Of a DNA stretch of 64,000 nucleotides, positions 48,544-57,178 are shown in pieces. Position 1 is the stretch's first letter; the number at the start of each line of letters is the position of its first letter. The notes below the pieces were generated by a model. It was not told the DNA's origin. It was given only the letters and a program-made list of their open reading frames with translations, and made no database searches. Both the position numbers and the translations under genes were made by a program. Source of the DNA: an uncultured Saprospiraceae bacterium (GTDB lineage: Bacteria; Bacteroidota; Bacteroidia; Chitinophagales; Saprospiraceae); assembly GCA_937959275.1 (NCBI GenBank), contig CALGLU010000058.1:1-64000 (forward strand), read 5' to 3'.

Positions 48544-51500
48544 CTAATTTAATTTATATCGAATGCCTATACTTTCGAGTTCTTGAATAAAACCTGAATC
48601 GGCATTTACTTTTCGACTTGGAGAAACCAATTGGATATCTAACTCATCATCAAGATCAATAATTTCCAAACTCAAACCATGATTTCCTTTGCATTGTTCA
48701 ATAATGGTGTTGATGTGAGTAATCATCTTATCGTTTATTTGATGTAATCCCAACTGAAGTGTTATTGATTTTGTAAGTGCTTTGCCCACAGTATCTAGTA
48801 ATCGAATGTTATTGACTTTAAAATACAGGTTGTCATTATAGCCATTTGTAAATTTACCTTCAATATAAACGACTTGTCCTGAGTTGAGCAGCTCTCTATA
48901 TTTTAGATAATCATCTCTATATAGTCGAAATTCGAGAGCGCCATTAAAGTCTTGAACGACAAAACGCCCATAGCCTAGACCCTTTTGATTCGTACCATGA
49001 AACGCTTCAGTGACTAAGCCTGCTAATTTTAGATTCCTATCTAAGAGTTGTTCTGCTTTATCTAATGAACACGTGGTAAAGTTTTCCAATTCTAAACGAT
49101 AATCATCTAGTGGATGACCTGACAGATAAATACCTGTGACTTCTTTCTCTTTTTCTAACTTTACAATTAAGGGCCAAGGTTTAGTCTTTGGGATTTCTGG
49201 TTCTTGAATAAATTCATTTGAGATATCCCCGAAAAGTGAATTTTGATTTTGAGCAATTTGTCCTTGATAGGTATTTCCGAATCGAATCGCATGCTCGAGT
49301 AACGTATTAAAATTTTGAGACTCGGCAAAATAGCTGGATCTTATTTGCTCAAAGGAATCCAAGGCTCCACTTAACACTAAGCTTTCAAGACATTTTTTAT
49401 TAACAGATCTTAAGCTTACTCGTTTTGTAATATCGAAAATACCTGTAAATTCTCCGTTCTCTCGCTCTTCTAAAATAGCATCTACTGGTCCTTCTCCGAC
49501 GCCTTTTATTGCAGACAAGCCAAAGCGAATCTGTCCTTTGTCATTGACATGAAATTTCATTTTGCTTTCATTGATATCCGGACCTAATACTTCTAGCTTC
49601 ATGCGCTTACACTCACGCAAAAATTTATTCAAGCTATCAATGTTGTTTTTATTATGGTTCAACACAGATGCCATAAAGGCAGCTGGATAGTGTGCTTTTA
49701 GGTAGGCCGTTTGAAAGGCGATAAAGGCATAGCAGGTCGAATGAGATTTATTAAATGCATAGGATGCAAATGCTTCCCAATCCTTCCATATTTTCTCAAC
49801 CGTTGCAGGAGGGTATCCATTTTTAGCGCAGCCTGCCTCAAAGTCAGGATACATCTGATCAATCAGTTTCTTCTTTTTCTTGCCCATTGCCTTACGCAGC
49901 ATATCAGCCTGACCTTTGCTAAAGCCTGCTAGCTTCTGGGACAACAACATGACCTGCTCCTGGTAAACGGTAATTCCGTAAGTTTCAGACAAGAATTCTT
50001 CCATGTCATCCAAGTCATACTTTATCTCTTCTCGCCCATGTTTTCTTGCGACGAAGTTTGGGATATACTGCATTGGGCCAGGACGATACAATGCATTCAT
50101 AGCAATCAGATCTAAGAATTTATCTGGCTTTAAATCCTTCAAACTCTTTTGCATCCCTACAGACTCATATTGAAATATCCCAACCGTTTCTCCGCGCTGA
50201 AACAGCTCATACGTTTCTTTATCTTCTAAGGGAATTTCATCAATATCTATGCTTACCTTATGACTGGACTTTATGATTTCAACAGCATCTTTTATGATCG
50301 TCAATGTCTTTAATCCTAAAAAATCCATTTTCAACAGCCCTGCATCCTCAACAACACTATTGTCAAACTGACTCACTAATAAATCAGAACCTTTTGCAAC
50401 ACTGACTGGTACATAATTCGTAATGTCATCGGGAGTGATAATGACACCGCAAGCATGGATTCCCGTATTTCTAATTGAGCCTTCTAGTGCTTTGGCTGAG
50501 CGGATCATATCCCCTATCTGAGATTTTTCTTCTGATAGTTGACGAAACTTAACAGCTTTTTCGACATCTTCTGAAACCATATCTGATTTCAGTTTTGGAT
50601 TAATGCCGCCTTTCGCTAATACTTTATTTAAGCTTGCACTTAGATGAGCAGGAAAGGTTTTAGCGACTCGGTCCACTTCAGAAAGGGGAACCTGCATCAC
50701 TCGACCTACATCTCTCAAACTTGACCTTGCAGCCATAGTCCCGTAGGTAATGATTTGTGCGACTTGATTTTGACCATATTTATCAATAACATAATCAATG
50801 ACTTTACTCCTCCCTTCATCATCAAAATCTATATCAATATCAGGCATGGAAACCCGCTCAGGGTTTAGGAATCTTTCAAATAGTAAATCATATTTAATGG
50901 GGTCAATGTTTGTGATCCCTAAGCAATAAGCAACTGCAGATCCTGCAGCAGAACCTCTACCAGGCCCAACTGAAACGCCCATATCTCGAGCCGTACTCGT
51001 AAAGTCCTGAACAATTAAGAAGTAGCCAGGATAGCCAGAATTTTTTATTACTTCTAATTCAAAGTTGAGTCGTTCTTCAATCTTTGCGGTTATGTTAGCA
51101 TATCTTTTTTTAGCTCCTTCGAATGTCAAATGTCGAAGAAATAAATCCTGAGAATCAAATTGTACCGGCAATGGGTATGCTGGCAGGACGACGTCACGCG
51201 CGAGTTCTAAGACATCGACCTTACTCGCAATTTCCATCGTGTTATCAATTGCCTCTGGGACGTCCGAAAATATTTGATTCATCTCCGCCTGAGTTTTAAA
51301 ATAAAAATCAGTACTGGGGAATTTAAACCGATTGGGATCTAATAAATTGGACCCTGTATTAACACACAGAAGGATATCATGTATTGGTGAGTCTTCTTCT
51401 TCAACATAATGCGAATCATTGGTAGCAATGACTTTCACATTATGCTTGCGTGCAAAACCAAGTAAAATCTGATTTACATCTTCTTGACTCATACCTGTAT

Positions 51501-52065
51501 CATCAATGGATTCTAGTCCGGTATGTCGTTGTAATTCAATGTAATAATCATCGCCAAACACATTAAGCCACCATTTCAACAATTCTTCAGCTTTTTCTGT
51601 CTGACCTTTTAAAATCGTTTGAGGAACTTCTGCTCCAATACAACAGCTAGTAGCTATAATACCCTCATGATACTGGAGTAATAATTCTTTGTCTATCCGG
51701 GGAAACTTACTGTATAAGCCTTCTTTAAAACCAAACGAACAGAGCTTACTGAGATTTTGATATCCTGTCCTATTTTTTGCTAGTAACAGTTGATGATAGC
51801 GTTTATCTTTTTCACCAGCAGATTTTAGGAAAGACCGTTTGTGTCTATCTTCTACTAAATAGAATTCGCATCCAACGATCGGTTTGATATCACGTTTTCT
51901 AGCTTCTGCCACAAACTTAAAGGCACCAAACATATTGCCGTGATCGGTCAAGGCGACTGCTGTCTGTCCATCAGCCTTAGCCTTATCCATCATTTTTCCG
52001 ATATCAGCTGCTCCATCTAGAAGTGAATACTGAGTATGGCAATGAAGATGGCTAAACTGAGGCAT
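48544..52065 (-). CDS. dnaE: DNA polymerase III subunit alpha
   Basis: A 1173-residue replicative polymerase. The PHP domain is N-terminal (HLHCHTQYSLLDGAADI, with HxHxH ligands at 6-10, and ALTDHGNMFG). The polymerase core includes SVGPGRGSAAGSAVAYCLGI and the acidic triad PDIDIDFDDEGR; fingers and thumb blocks such as YRPGPMQYIPNFVARKHG and FNKSHSTCYAFIAFQTAYLK follow. Near residue 1000 the OB-fold region is visible. This is the DnaE1 type with normal length. A lone minus-strand TATTTTTG at 52082-52089, 16 bases before the ATG, matches the -7 consensus without a -33 partner. Confidence 0.97.
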   Translation of the reverse strand: MPQFSHLHCHTQYSLLDGAADIGKMMDKAKADGQTAVALTDHGNMFGAFKFVAEARKRDIKPIVGCEFYLVEDRHKRSFLKSAGEKDKRYHQLLLAKNRTGYQNLSKLCSFGFKEGLYSKFPRIDKELLLQYHEGIIATSCCIGAEVPQTILKGQTEKAEELLKWWLNVFGDDYYIELQRHTGLESIDDTGMSQEDVNQILLGFARKHNVKVIATNDSHYVEEEDSPIHDILLCVNTGSNLLDPNRFKFPSTDFYFKTQAEMNQIFSDVPEAIDNTMEIASKVDVLELARDVVLPAYPLPVQFDSQDLFLRHLTFEGAKKRYANITAKIEERLNFELEVIKNSGYPGYFLIVQDFTSTARDMGVSVGPGRGSAAGSAVAYCLGITNIDPIKYDLLFERFLNPERVSMPDIDIDFDDEGRSKVIDYVIDKYGQNQVAQIITYGTMAARSSLRDVGRVMQVPLSEVDRVAKTFPAHLSASLNKVLAKGGINPKLKSDMVSEDVEKAVKFRQLSEEKSQIGDMIRSAKALEGSIRNTGIHACGVIITPDDITNYVPVSVAKGSDLLVSQFDNSVVEDAGLLKMDFLGLKTLTIIKDAVEIIKSSHKVSIDIDEIPLEDKETYELFQRGETVGIFQYESVGMQKSLKDLKPDKFLDLIAMNALYRPGPMQYIPNFVARKHGREEIKYDLDDMEEFLSETYGITVYQEQVMLLSQKLAGFSKGQADMLRKAMGKKKKKLIDQMYPDFEAGCAKNGYPPATVEKIWKDWEAFASYAFNKSHSTCYAFIAFQTAYLKAHYPAAFMASVLNHNKNNIDSLNKFLRECKRMKLEVLGPDINESKMKFHVNDKGQIRFGLSAIKGVGEGPVDAILEERENGEFTGIFDITKRVSLRSVNKKCLESLVLSGALDSFEQIRSSYFAESQNFNTLLEHAIRFGNTYQGQIAQNQNSLFGDISNEFIQEPEIPKTKPWPLIVKLEKEKEVTGIYLSGHPLDDYRLELENFTTCSLDKAEQLLDRNLKLAGLVTEAFHGTNQKGLGYGRFVVQDFNGALEFRLYRDDYLKYRELLNSGQVVYIEGKFTNGYNDNLYFKVNNIRLLDTVGKALTKSITLQLGLHQINDKMITHINTIIEQCKGNHGLSLEIIDLDDELDIQLVSPSRKVNADSGFIQELESIGIRYKLN

Positions 52066-52290
52066 AAAACTAATTTATATTCAAAAATAGATTAATATGA
52101 ATAATCGGTGGCATCTACAAATGAAAGATTTAGAAGTTAATAAAGAAATATTGCTAAATATTATGCAGGTCTATGATCCTTAATACTTCTGCTCTTTCTC
52201 GATTCATTACTAAGGACTCGGCAACTTAGAACATTGCTCCCGAATATCGGGACACATACAAACTAGTTTACATACATCACTTCTTAAACA

Positions 52291-52320
52291 AAAAAAATAG
52301 CCTTGTCGATTGCAAGGCTA
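52291..52320 (-). terminator. Terminator of the IPTL-type protein gene
   Basis: TAGCCTTG (52298-52305) pairs with CAAGGCTA (52313-52320) around a 7-base loop, followed on the minus strand by seven T. It lies 26 bases after the stop of the 52347-53528 gene. Confidence 0.85.
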
Positions 52321-52346
52321 GTTTTACATTGATATACCCAACGCAC

Positions 52347-53528
52347 TTATATTTTTTGGTACGCTAGCTGTTGCTCTGTCTCTTTTAGTCTCACTACGCC
52401 TACAATCATCAATAGAAATGTCAAACACATCAAACCCCATTCTCCCATTGTTGGAATCCCTGTAGCTGGAGCAACAGGTGCTGCAGCAACAAAAAACTCA
52501 CCATCGACTAATTGACCATCGTCCCATGATTCCATATCATACACTGTACCACCGCATGAGATAGAAAACTCATCTGTTGTACCAAGACCAAATGTAAAGT
52601 CTACATTTCTTGTTAATGTTATACAAGAAAATGGAGGTATTGACAATCCAAAAATTGTTTCTGTATTACTGGCATCCGATACTTGCGCACCATCAAGAGA
52701 TACTGTTTGACCTGTTTCATTACAGACAACAACTCTGTCCGTCCCTTCATCTGCAAATACAGTTGATATATATACGGAGGCAGTTGGATCACATGGCCCC
52801 GCAGGAGCATCAGCCGCAACAAAACAATCTTCACCACTAGCCGATTGATCATAAGTGACTGAGTCAAATATAGTCCCGCCACAATCAATGGTAAAACTAT
52901 CGTCATCTCCTAATCCGAAAGCGAAGTCGATTCCACGTGTTAAGGTCACACAAGACATTGGTGCAATAATCACAGCATTACCAAGCATGCTTGAATTACC
53001 TCCGTCTGCTAATGTTGTACCTGCTAGTACTACTGGCAAAGAAGAACTATTACATACTAGGACTCTGTCATCTCCTGTACTATGAAAAACTTTAGAGATA
53101 TATACAGAAGCGGCATCTGCTGGATTACAAACTTGGGGAGGGTCAGCACAAAATATGACTACATCATTAGTTGGTCCAAAAGATTTAGTTGCAATGACAG
53201 TCCCATCTGCACAGCTTAGTGTAAAACCATCGCCATTACCTGCAGAAAAGCCAAAATCAAAATCAATATCTTGTATTAGTGTCACACAACCCAAAGCTGG
53301 AATAGTAATGTCCGCTAAAGTCTCAACATTTGAGGGGTCACTGTCTACGACCATTATCCCACCCGAAAGCGTGATATCAGTCGTTGAGCTATTACATAAC
53401 ACAACGTTATCAGTACCCTGAACTGTCATTGATGAAATATAGATGTCATCAGCGTCGGAAGCAGTACATGCATTCATCTGTAGATGGAGGCATATTACTG
53501 CGAAAAAAGTCAGGAGGAACACTTTCAT
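52347..53528 (-). CDS. Secreted repeat protein with IPTL-type C-terminal sorting signal
   Basis: A 393-residue protein. The signal peptide is near 1-21 (LLTFFAVICLHLQMNACTA). Three repeats of about 105-110 residues follow, each containing DxVVLCNSS (VLVCNSS, VVVCNET), a CVTLxxxIDFxFG strand and a FTxSCxGT end. Each repeat carries Cys pairs, suggesting disulphide-linked beta-sandwich modules similar to lamin-tail-like folds. The C terminus has GIPTMGEWG followed by a hydrophobic segment (LMCLTFLLMIVGVV) and a short charged tail, the plan of IPTL-CTERM or PEP-CTERM-type anchors. It is not a T9SS tail. The function is unknown; surface anchoring is likely. Confidence 0.8.
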   Translation of the reverse strand: MKVFLLTFFAVICLHLQMNACTASDADDIYISSMTVQGTDNVVLCNSSTTDITLSGGIMVVDSDPSNVETLADITIPALGCVTLIQDIDFDFGFSAGNGDGFTLSCADGTVIATKSFGPTNDVVIFCADPPQVCNPADAASVYISKVFHSTGDDRVLVCNSSSLPVVLAGTTLADGGNSSMLGNAVIIAPMSCVTLTRGIDFAFGLGDDDSFTIDCGGTIFDSVTYDQSASGEDCFVAADAPAGPCDPTASVYISTVFADEGTDRVVVCNETGQTVSLDGAQVSDASNTETIFGLSIPPFSCITLTRNVDFTFGLGTTDEFSISCGGTVYDMESWDDGQLVDGEFFVAAAPVAPATGIPTMGEWGLMCLTFLLMIVGVVRLKETEQQLAYQKI

Positions 53529-53789
53529 ATCAGGTTATCTTTTGGCTATTATAAATTCAATATTAAAATATGTATATAAGGCTCATTTTTAACTAACTAT
53601 ACATATTTAATCAGTCTATTTTGAGTAGCTGATTTGCAACAACAATATAAAATCTTATTATCTATATATTGGTTTTTTATTTATTATTTTAATGTAAATA
53701 TTAATGACTTCCACGGGTATCTAAATCTCATCAAAGTGGTACTACCTATATGTAGAGAATAAATTCATGTTAGCTAAACCCAAAAAAAG

Positions 53790-54425
53790 ATGTTACACCT
53801 AATTATTGCTGATGACCATCAAATTGTATTAGATGGGCTTAAGACCTTATTGAGTCAAGTTGATGATTTTAAAGTATTGGATACCTTCACAAATGGTGCG
53901 GAGGCTGTTCAATACTGCCAACGCTACGCAGTTGACGTCGCCTTAATGGATGTCTCCATGCCTATTATGGACGGCATTACAGCTTGCGAAGCAATCACTA
54001 AATCGACAAATACAAATGTTATCGCCCTTACTAACCATAAAGAACTCGCCTTTATCTATAAGATGCTGCACGCAGGAGCTAAAGGATATGTATTGAAAAC
54101 GACCGATAAAGAGACATTAGTAACATCAGTTAGAACAGTAGCTAAACAAGAAAACTTCTTTTGTAATGATGTCAGAAGCTTGTTGATCAACATGGATTCA
54201 TTTCATGCGACTGACATAAAGGAGGACACCCCTAGCTTATCAAAAAGAGAAAAGGAAATTTTAAAATTGATAATTAAAGAATATACGACTAAGGAAATTG
54301 CTTCACAATTATTCATAGGTAAGAGCACAGTAGAAACTCATCGTAAAAACTTACTCAGGAAACTTCGAGTTAAGAATACGGCCGGTCTAGTCCGTTTAGC
54401 ATATGAAACTAATTTACTTGCCTAA
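53790..54425 (+). CDS. LuxR/NarL-type response regulator
   Basis: A 211-residue regulator. The receiver domain (1-120) has the acidic pair ADDH near residue 8, phospho-acceptor D54 (VALMDVSMPIMDG), conserved Thr in VIALTN and Lys in GYVLKTTDK. A LuxR-type helix-turn-helix (about 148-205, LSKREKEILKLIIKEYTTKE and IGKSTVETHRKNLL) binds DNA. The gene starts 9 bases upstream of the histidine kinase gene, so the two form a two-component pair. Confidence 0.95.
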   Translation: MLHLIIADDHQIVLDGLKTLLSQVDDFKVLDTFTNGAEAVQYCQRYAVDVALMDVSMPIMDGITACEAITKSTNTNVIALTNHKELAFIYKMLHAGAKGYVLKTTDKETLVTSVRTVAKQENFFCNDVRSLLINMDSFHATDIKEDTPSLSKREKEILKLIIKEYTTKEIASQLFIGKSTVETHRKNLLRKLRVKNTAGLVRLAYETNLLA

Positions 54426-54434
54426 ACGTATCAG

Positions 54435-56303
54435 GTGCGCTTAGTCATTCTTTTATTCGTTTGCTGTTATTACCTAGAAGGGAAATGCAACATGTCTAAT
54501 CCTATTTTAATTGGCGACAAAGAAGTTATAGGTCATATCTATTCAAACATTGATTACCTGATAGACACCACAAAGGCACTAACTATATCCACCATCATAG
54601 AAGGCACACATAGCTGGAAGACAAATAATAAGAGACAATTAAGCTTTAGTCCTGCTCAAGCGAATCATTGGATTCGGTTTTCGCTTCAAAACATTTCTGA
54701 CCAGCCGCTTCATCTCATTCTTAGTTTAGAGTATGCCCATATTGCAGAGTTTCAAATTCACTATTCTGATGAATATGGTATAGAAAGCACAGAGGTAGCT
54801 GGTGATAATTATCCCTTTTCTAATCGATCTATCTGGCATCCTCATTTTATCTACCAACTCAACTTGACTCAAGGAAGCAAAAAGGATGTATATATTCAGT
54901 TTGATCAAGAAGGTCAAGATTTGCCGATCCCCATTCAGCTATCGAATGCAAAACATTTTTTTGCATCAGATAACAATACTCGACTAATCCATGGGTTTAG
55001 TTTTGGGCTGAGCTTGTTAATCATCATTGGTCTTCTAGGGTTATTTTTTATATCAAAAACGAGGTTTTTTCTATTACAAGTAATCGCATCAATCTTTAGC
55101 TTGTTCTATGTGTTTGCAGAGGAGGGTTATGGATTTATGTATTTATGGAGTGATTCCCCAACTATCAATGGTATTTCTAGACCACTATTTTTAGGCATAG
55201 TGACAATCTTTTCACTGCTATTCACCTGTGATTTTTTAAATTACAAATCAGAGTACAAAACTATTTACAAAACTCTTCTTCTTTTATGTTCAGTTTTTTC
55301 AATTTATATGTTACTGGCACATCCTCTATTTCTGTTACCAATTAATACACATCAATCTATTGGTTTACTCATTACAATCTTTTTGATATTTGCGATGGTT
55401 CTGACCTTAGCAAATATTACTCTTTGTGTATATAAAGTGTTTTGGGGAAATTCGACCGATGCTAAGGTTTTATTAGGGGTGTTCTGCTTAACATTAATAG
55501 CAATACTTATGAGAACGATTGCCTTTCAGGTAGGGCACTTCAATGTGTTTATCAAACATACTGGTATTATCACTTTAACCTTGCAGACAGTCGTCATTGG
55601 ATCATACTTATTTTATAAATCCATTCAAATTATTCGTGAAAATCAATCCATAAAATTAGCTATTGCTGATGAAAGACAAAAAGCATCCGAAGCTATCGTA
55701 GATTCTTTACACAAAGAACGCGAACGAATCTCAATGGATATTCATGATAGCTTGGCTAGTTTATTAAGTGCTGCAAAAATAAATTTAGAAGCACTAAAGG
55801 AGAAATACGCTTTACTCGGAAAAGAAAAAGAATTTTTAACTGCAAATTCCTTATTGGTGAAAATTGGCAGTGAAATGAGGACAATATCTCAAAATCTAAT
55901 GCCTAAAACCTTAAAAGCTTTTGGGATTATAAAGGAGTTAGAAAAACATATAAATAATTTAAAATCGACATCCACTATAAATTTTAATTTTGAATATTTT
56001 GGTTTTGAAAACAGACTTACAGATAGAATTGAGTTAGAACTGTATTACATAAGCATGGAGGTTATAGATAATATTAATAAATACGCTCAATGTGAGCATG
56101 TACTCATCCAATTCAACAAGTATGCTGATGAATTACATGTTATTTTTGAGGATGATGGAATAGGTTTTAGTGAAAATGAAGTTCGAGTGGGAGCCAACGG
56201 GCTGATAAATATTCACAATCGTGTCACTTGGCTGAAAGGACGGATGGAAATAGACTCACGGAAATCTATAGGGACAACAATTACAATAAACATACCCTTT
56301 TGA
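54435..56303 (+). CDS. 7TMR-DISM sensor histidine kinase (partner of the LuxR-type regulator)
   Basis: A 622-residue membrane kinase. The start is a GTG at 54435, since the signal-like stretch RLVILLFVCCYYLEGKC is lost if the ATG at 54492 is used. Residues about 25-165 are an extracytoplasmic sensor of the 7TMR-DISMED2 type (ANHWIRFSLQNISDQPLHLI), followed by seven membrane segments (about 185-395). The cytosolic part has HisKA_3 with H437 (RERISMDIHDSLASLLSA) and an HATPase with DDGIGFSENE and ANGLINIHNRV. Such kinases sense carbohydrate-like or small ligands outside the inner membrane. It is 9 bases after the response regulator. Confidence 0.93.
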   Translation: MRLVILLFVCCYYLEGKCNMSNPILIGDKEVIGHIYSNIDYLIDTTKALTISTIIEGTHSWKTNNKRQLSFSPAQANHWIRFSLQNISDQPLHLILSLEYAHIAEFQIHYSDEYGIESTEVAGDNYPFSNRSIWHPHFIYQLNLTQGSKKDVYIQFDQEGQDLPIPIQLSNAKHFFASDNNTRLIHGFSFGLSLLIIIGLLGLFFISKTRFFLLQVIASIFSLFYVFAEEGYGFMYLWSDSPTINGISRPLFLGIVTIFSLLFTCDFLNYKSEYKTIYKTLLLLCSVFSIYMLLAHPLFLLPINTHQSIGLLITIFLIFAMVLTLANITLCVYKVFWGNSTDAKVLLGVFCLTLIAILMRTIAFQVGHFNVFIKHTGIITLTLQTVVIGSYLFYKSIQIIRENQSIKLAIADERQKASEAIVDSLHKERERISMDIHDSLASLLSAAKINLEALKEKYALLGKEKEFLTANSLLVKIGSEMRTISQNLMPKTLKAFGIIKELEKHINNLKSTSTINFNFEYFGFENRLTDRIELELYYISMEVIDNINKYAQCEHVLIQFNKYADELHVIFEDDGIGFSENEVRVGANGLINIHNRVTWLKGRMEIDSRKSIGTTITINIPF

Positions 56304-56407
56304 TAAAGGCACTATTGACTGCATGTGCATAGTATTGAAATAGACATCCAAAATTAAACCTTCCTCATTCAGAAGAGTCTTATCTTTAACAGCTACATAC
56401 TTACGTT

Positions 56408-57169
56408 ATGAAACAGATAATATTTGCAATTCTCTTTTTTCCACTTTACTTATCTGCCCAGGAATCAGGGACAATAAGCTACTTGCAGACACAGAAAGTA
56501 AATTTCACGCCAAGACCTGGAATGCCGAAAGAAATACTGGACCGAATACCAAAAGAACGTAAAGTTAACAAGACGCTCGTCTTTAATCATTCAGAATCTA
56601 TATATAAAAATAGTGCCATTCAACCACAGGAGAATGAAGATATAGATGACGAAAGAAGACAGAGATTCAGGAGAAGAATGATGGGCGGTAGAGATAATGG
56701 TGAGTCCTATAAAAACCTTGTATCAGGTCAAATCATTGATAAAAGAGACATCATGGGAAAAGAATTTCTTGTGAACGACGCTATTGTCGATTACCAATGG
56801 AAGATCACAGGTAATAAAAAACAACTTCTAAATTACATGGTCATGGAGGCTCAGACTGTAATTGATGATACCATTTCAATAAGTGCTTGGTTCACGCCTC
56901 AAATTCCGATACAAAATGGGCCTTCAAGATATGGGGGGCTGCCGGGTTTAATTTTGGAGATGGATATAGATAATGGAGACAATGTAATTGTTGCAACTCG
57001 TGTAGCATTAGGCGAGTTAGATCCGTCCTTAACAATTACAGAACCTAAAAAAGGCAAAACAGTCACAAGAGAAGAATTTAATACCATTCGTCGTGAAAAG
57101 ATGGAAGAACGGAGAGAGCAAGGAGGAGGTAGAGGAGCTGGCCGTGGATTTAGAAGTAGAGGAAATTAA
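56408..57169 (+). CDS. GLPGLI family protein
   Basis: A 253-residue protein with signal peptide (about 1-17, IIFAILFFPLYLSAQ). The family motif GLPGLI is at about residues 177-182 (SRYGGLPGLILEMDI). The middle has an Arg-rich cluster (RRQRFRRRMMGGRDNG) and the C-terminal 25 residues are Gly/Arg-rich (RREQGGGRGAGRGFRSRG). GLPGLI proteins are periplasmic or surface proteins of Bacteroidota, encoded beside TonB-dependent receptors. The next gene, a TonB-dependent receptor, begins 9 bases after the stop, so they are a unit. Confidence 0.9.
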   Translation: MKQIIFAILFFPLYLSAQESGTISYLQTQKVNFTPRPGMPKEILDRIPKERKVNKTLVFNHSESIYKNSAIQPQENEDIDDERRQRFRRRMMGGRDNGESYKNLVSGQIIDKRDIMGKEFLVNDAIVDYQWKITGNKKQLLNYMVMEAQTVIDDTISISAWFTPQIPIQNGPSRYGGLPGLILEMDIDNGDNVIVATRVALGELDPSLTITEPKKGKTVTREEFNTIRREKMEERREQGGGRGAGRGFRSRGN

Positions 57170-57178
57170 TTCAACCGT

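Noticed and set aside
52097-52183. 28-codon plus-strand frame upstream of dnaE
   Set aside because: It is short, has no recognisable features and lies in the dnaE upstream region. It is probably random.
52238-52252. TCCCGA-ATA-TCGGGA inverted repeat
   Set aside because: It is only 6 bp per arm without T-run or position near a start, so no role can be supported.
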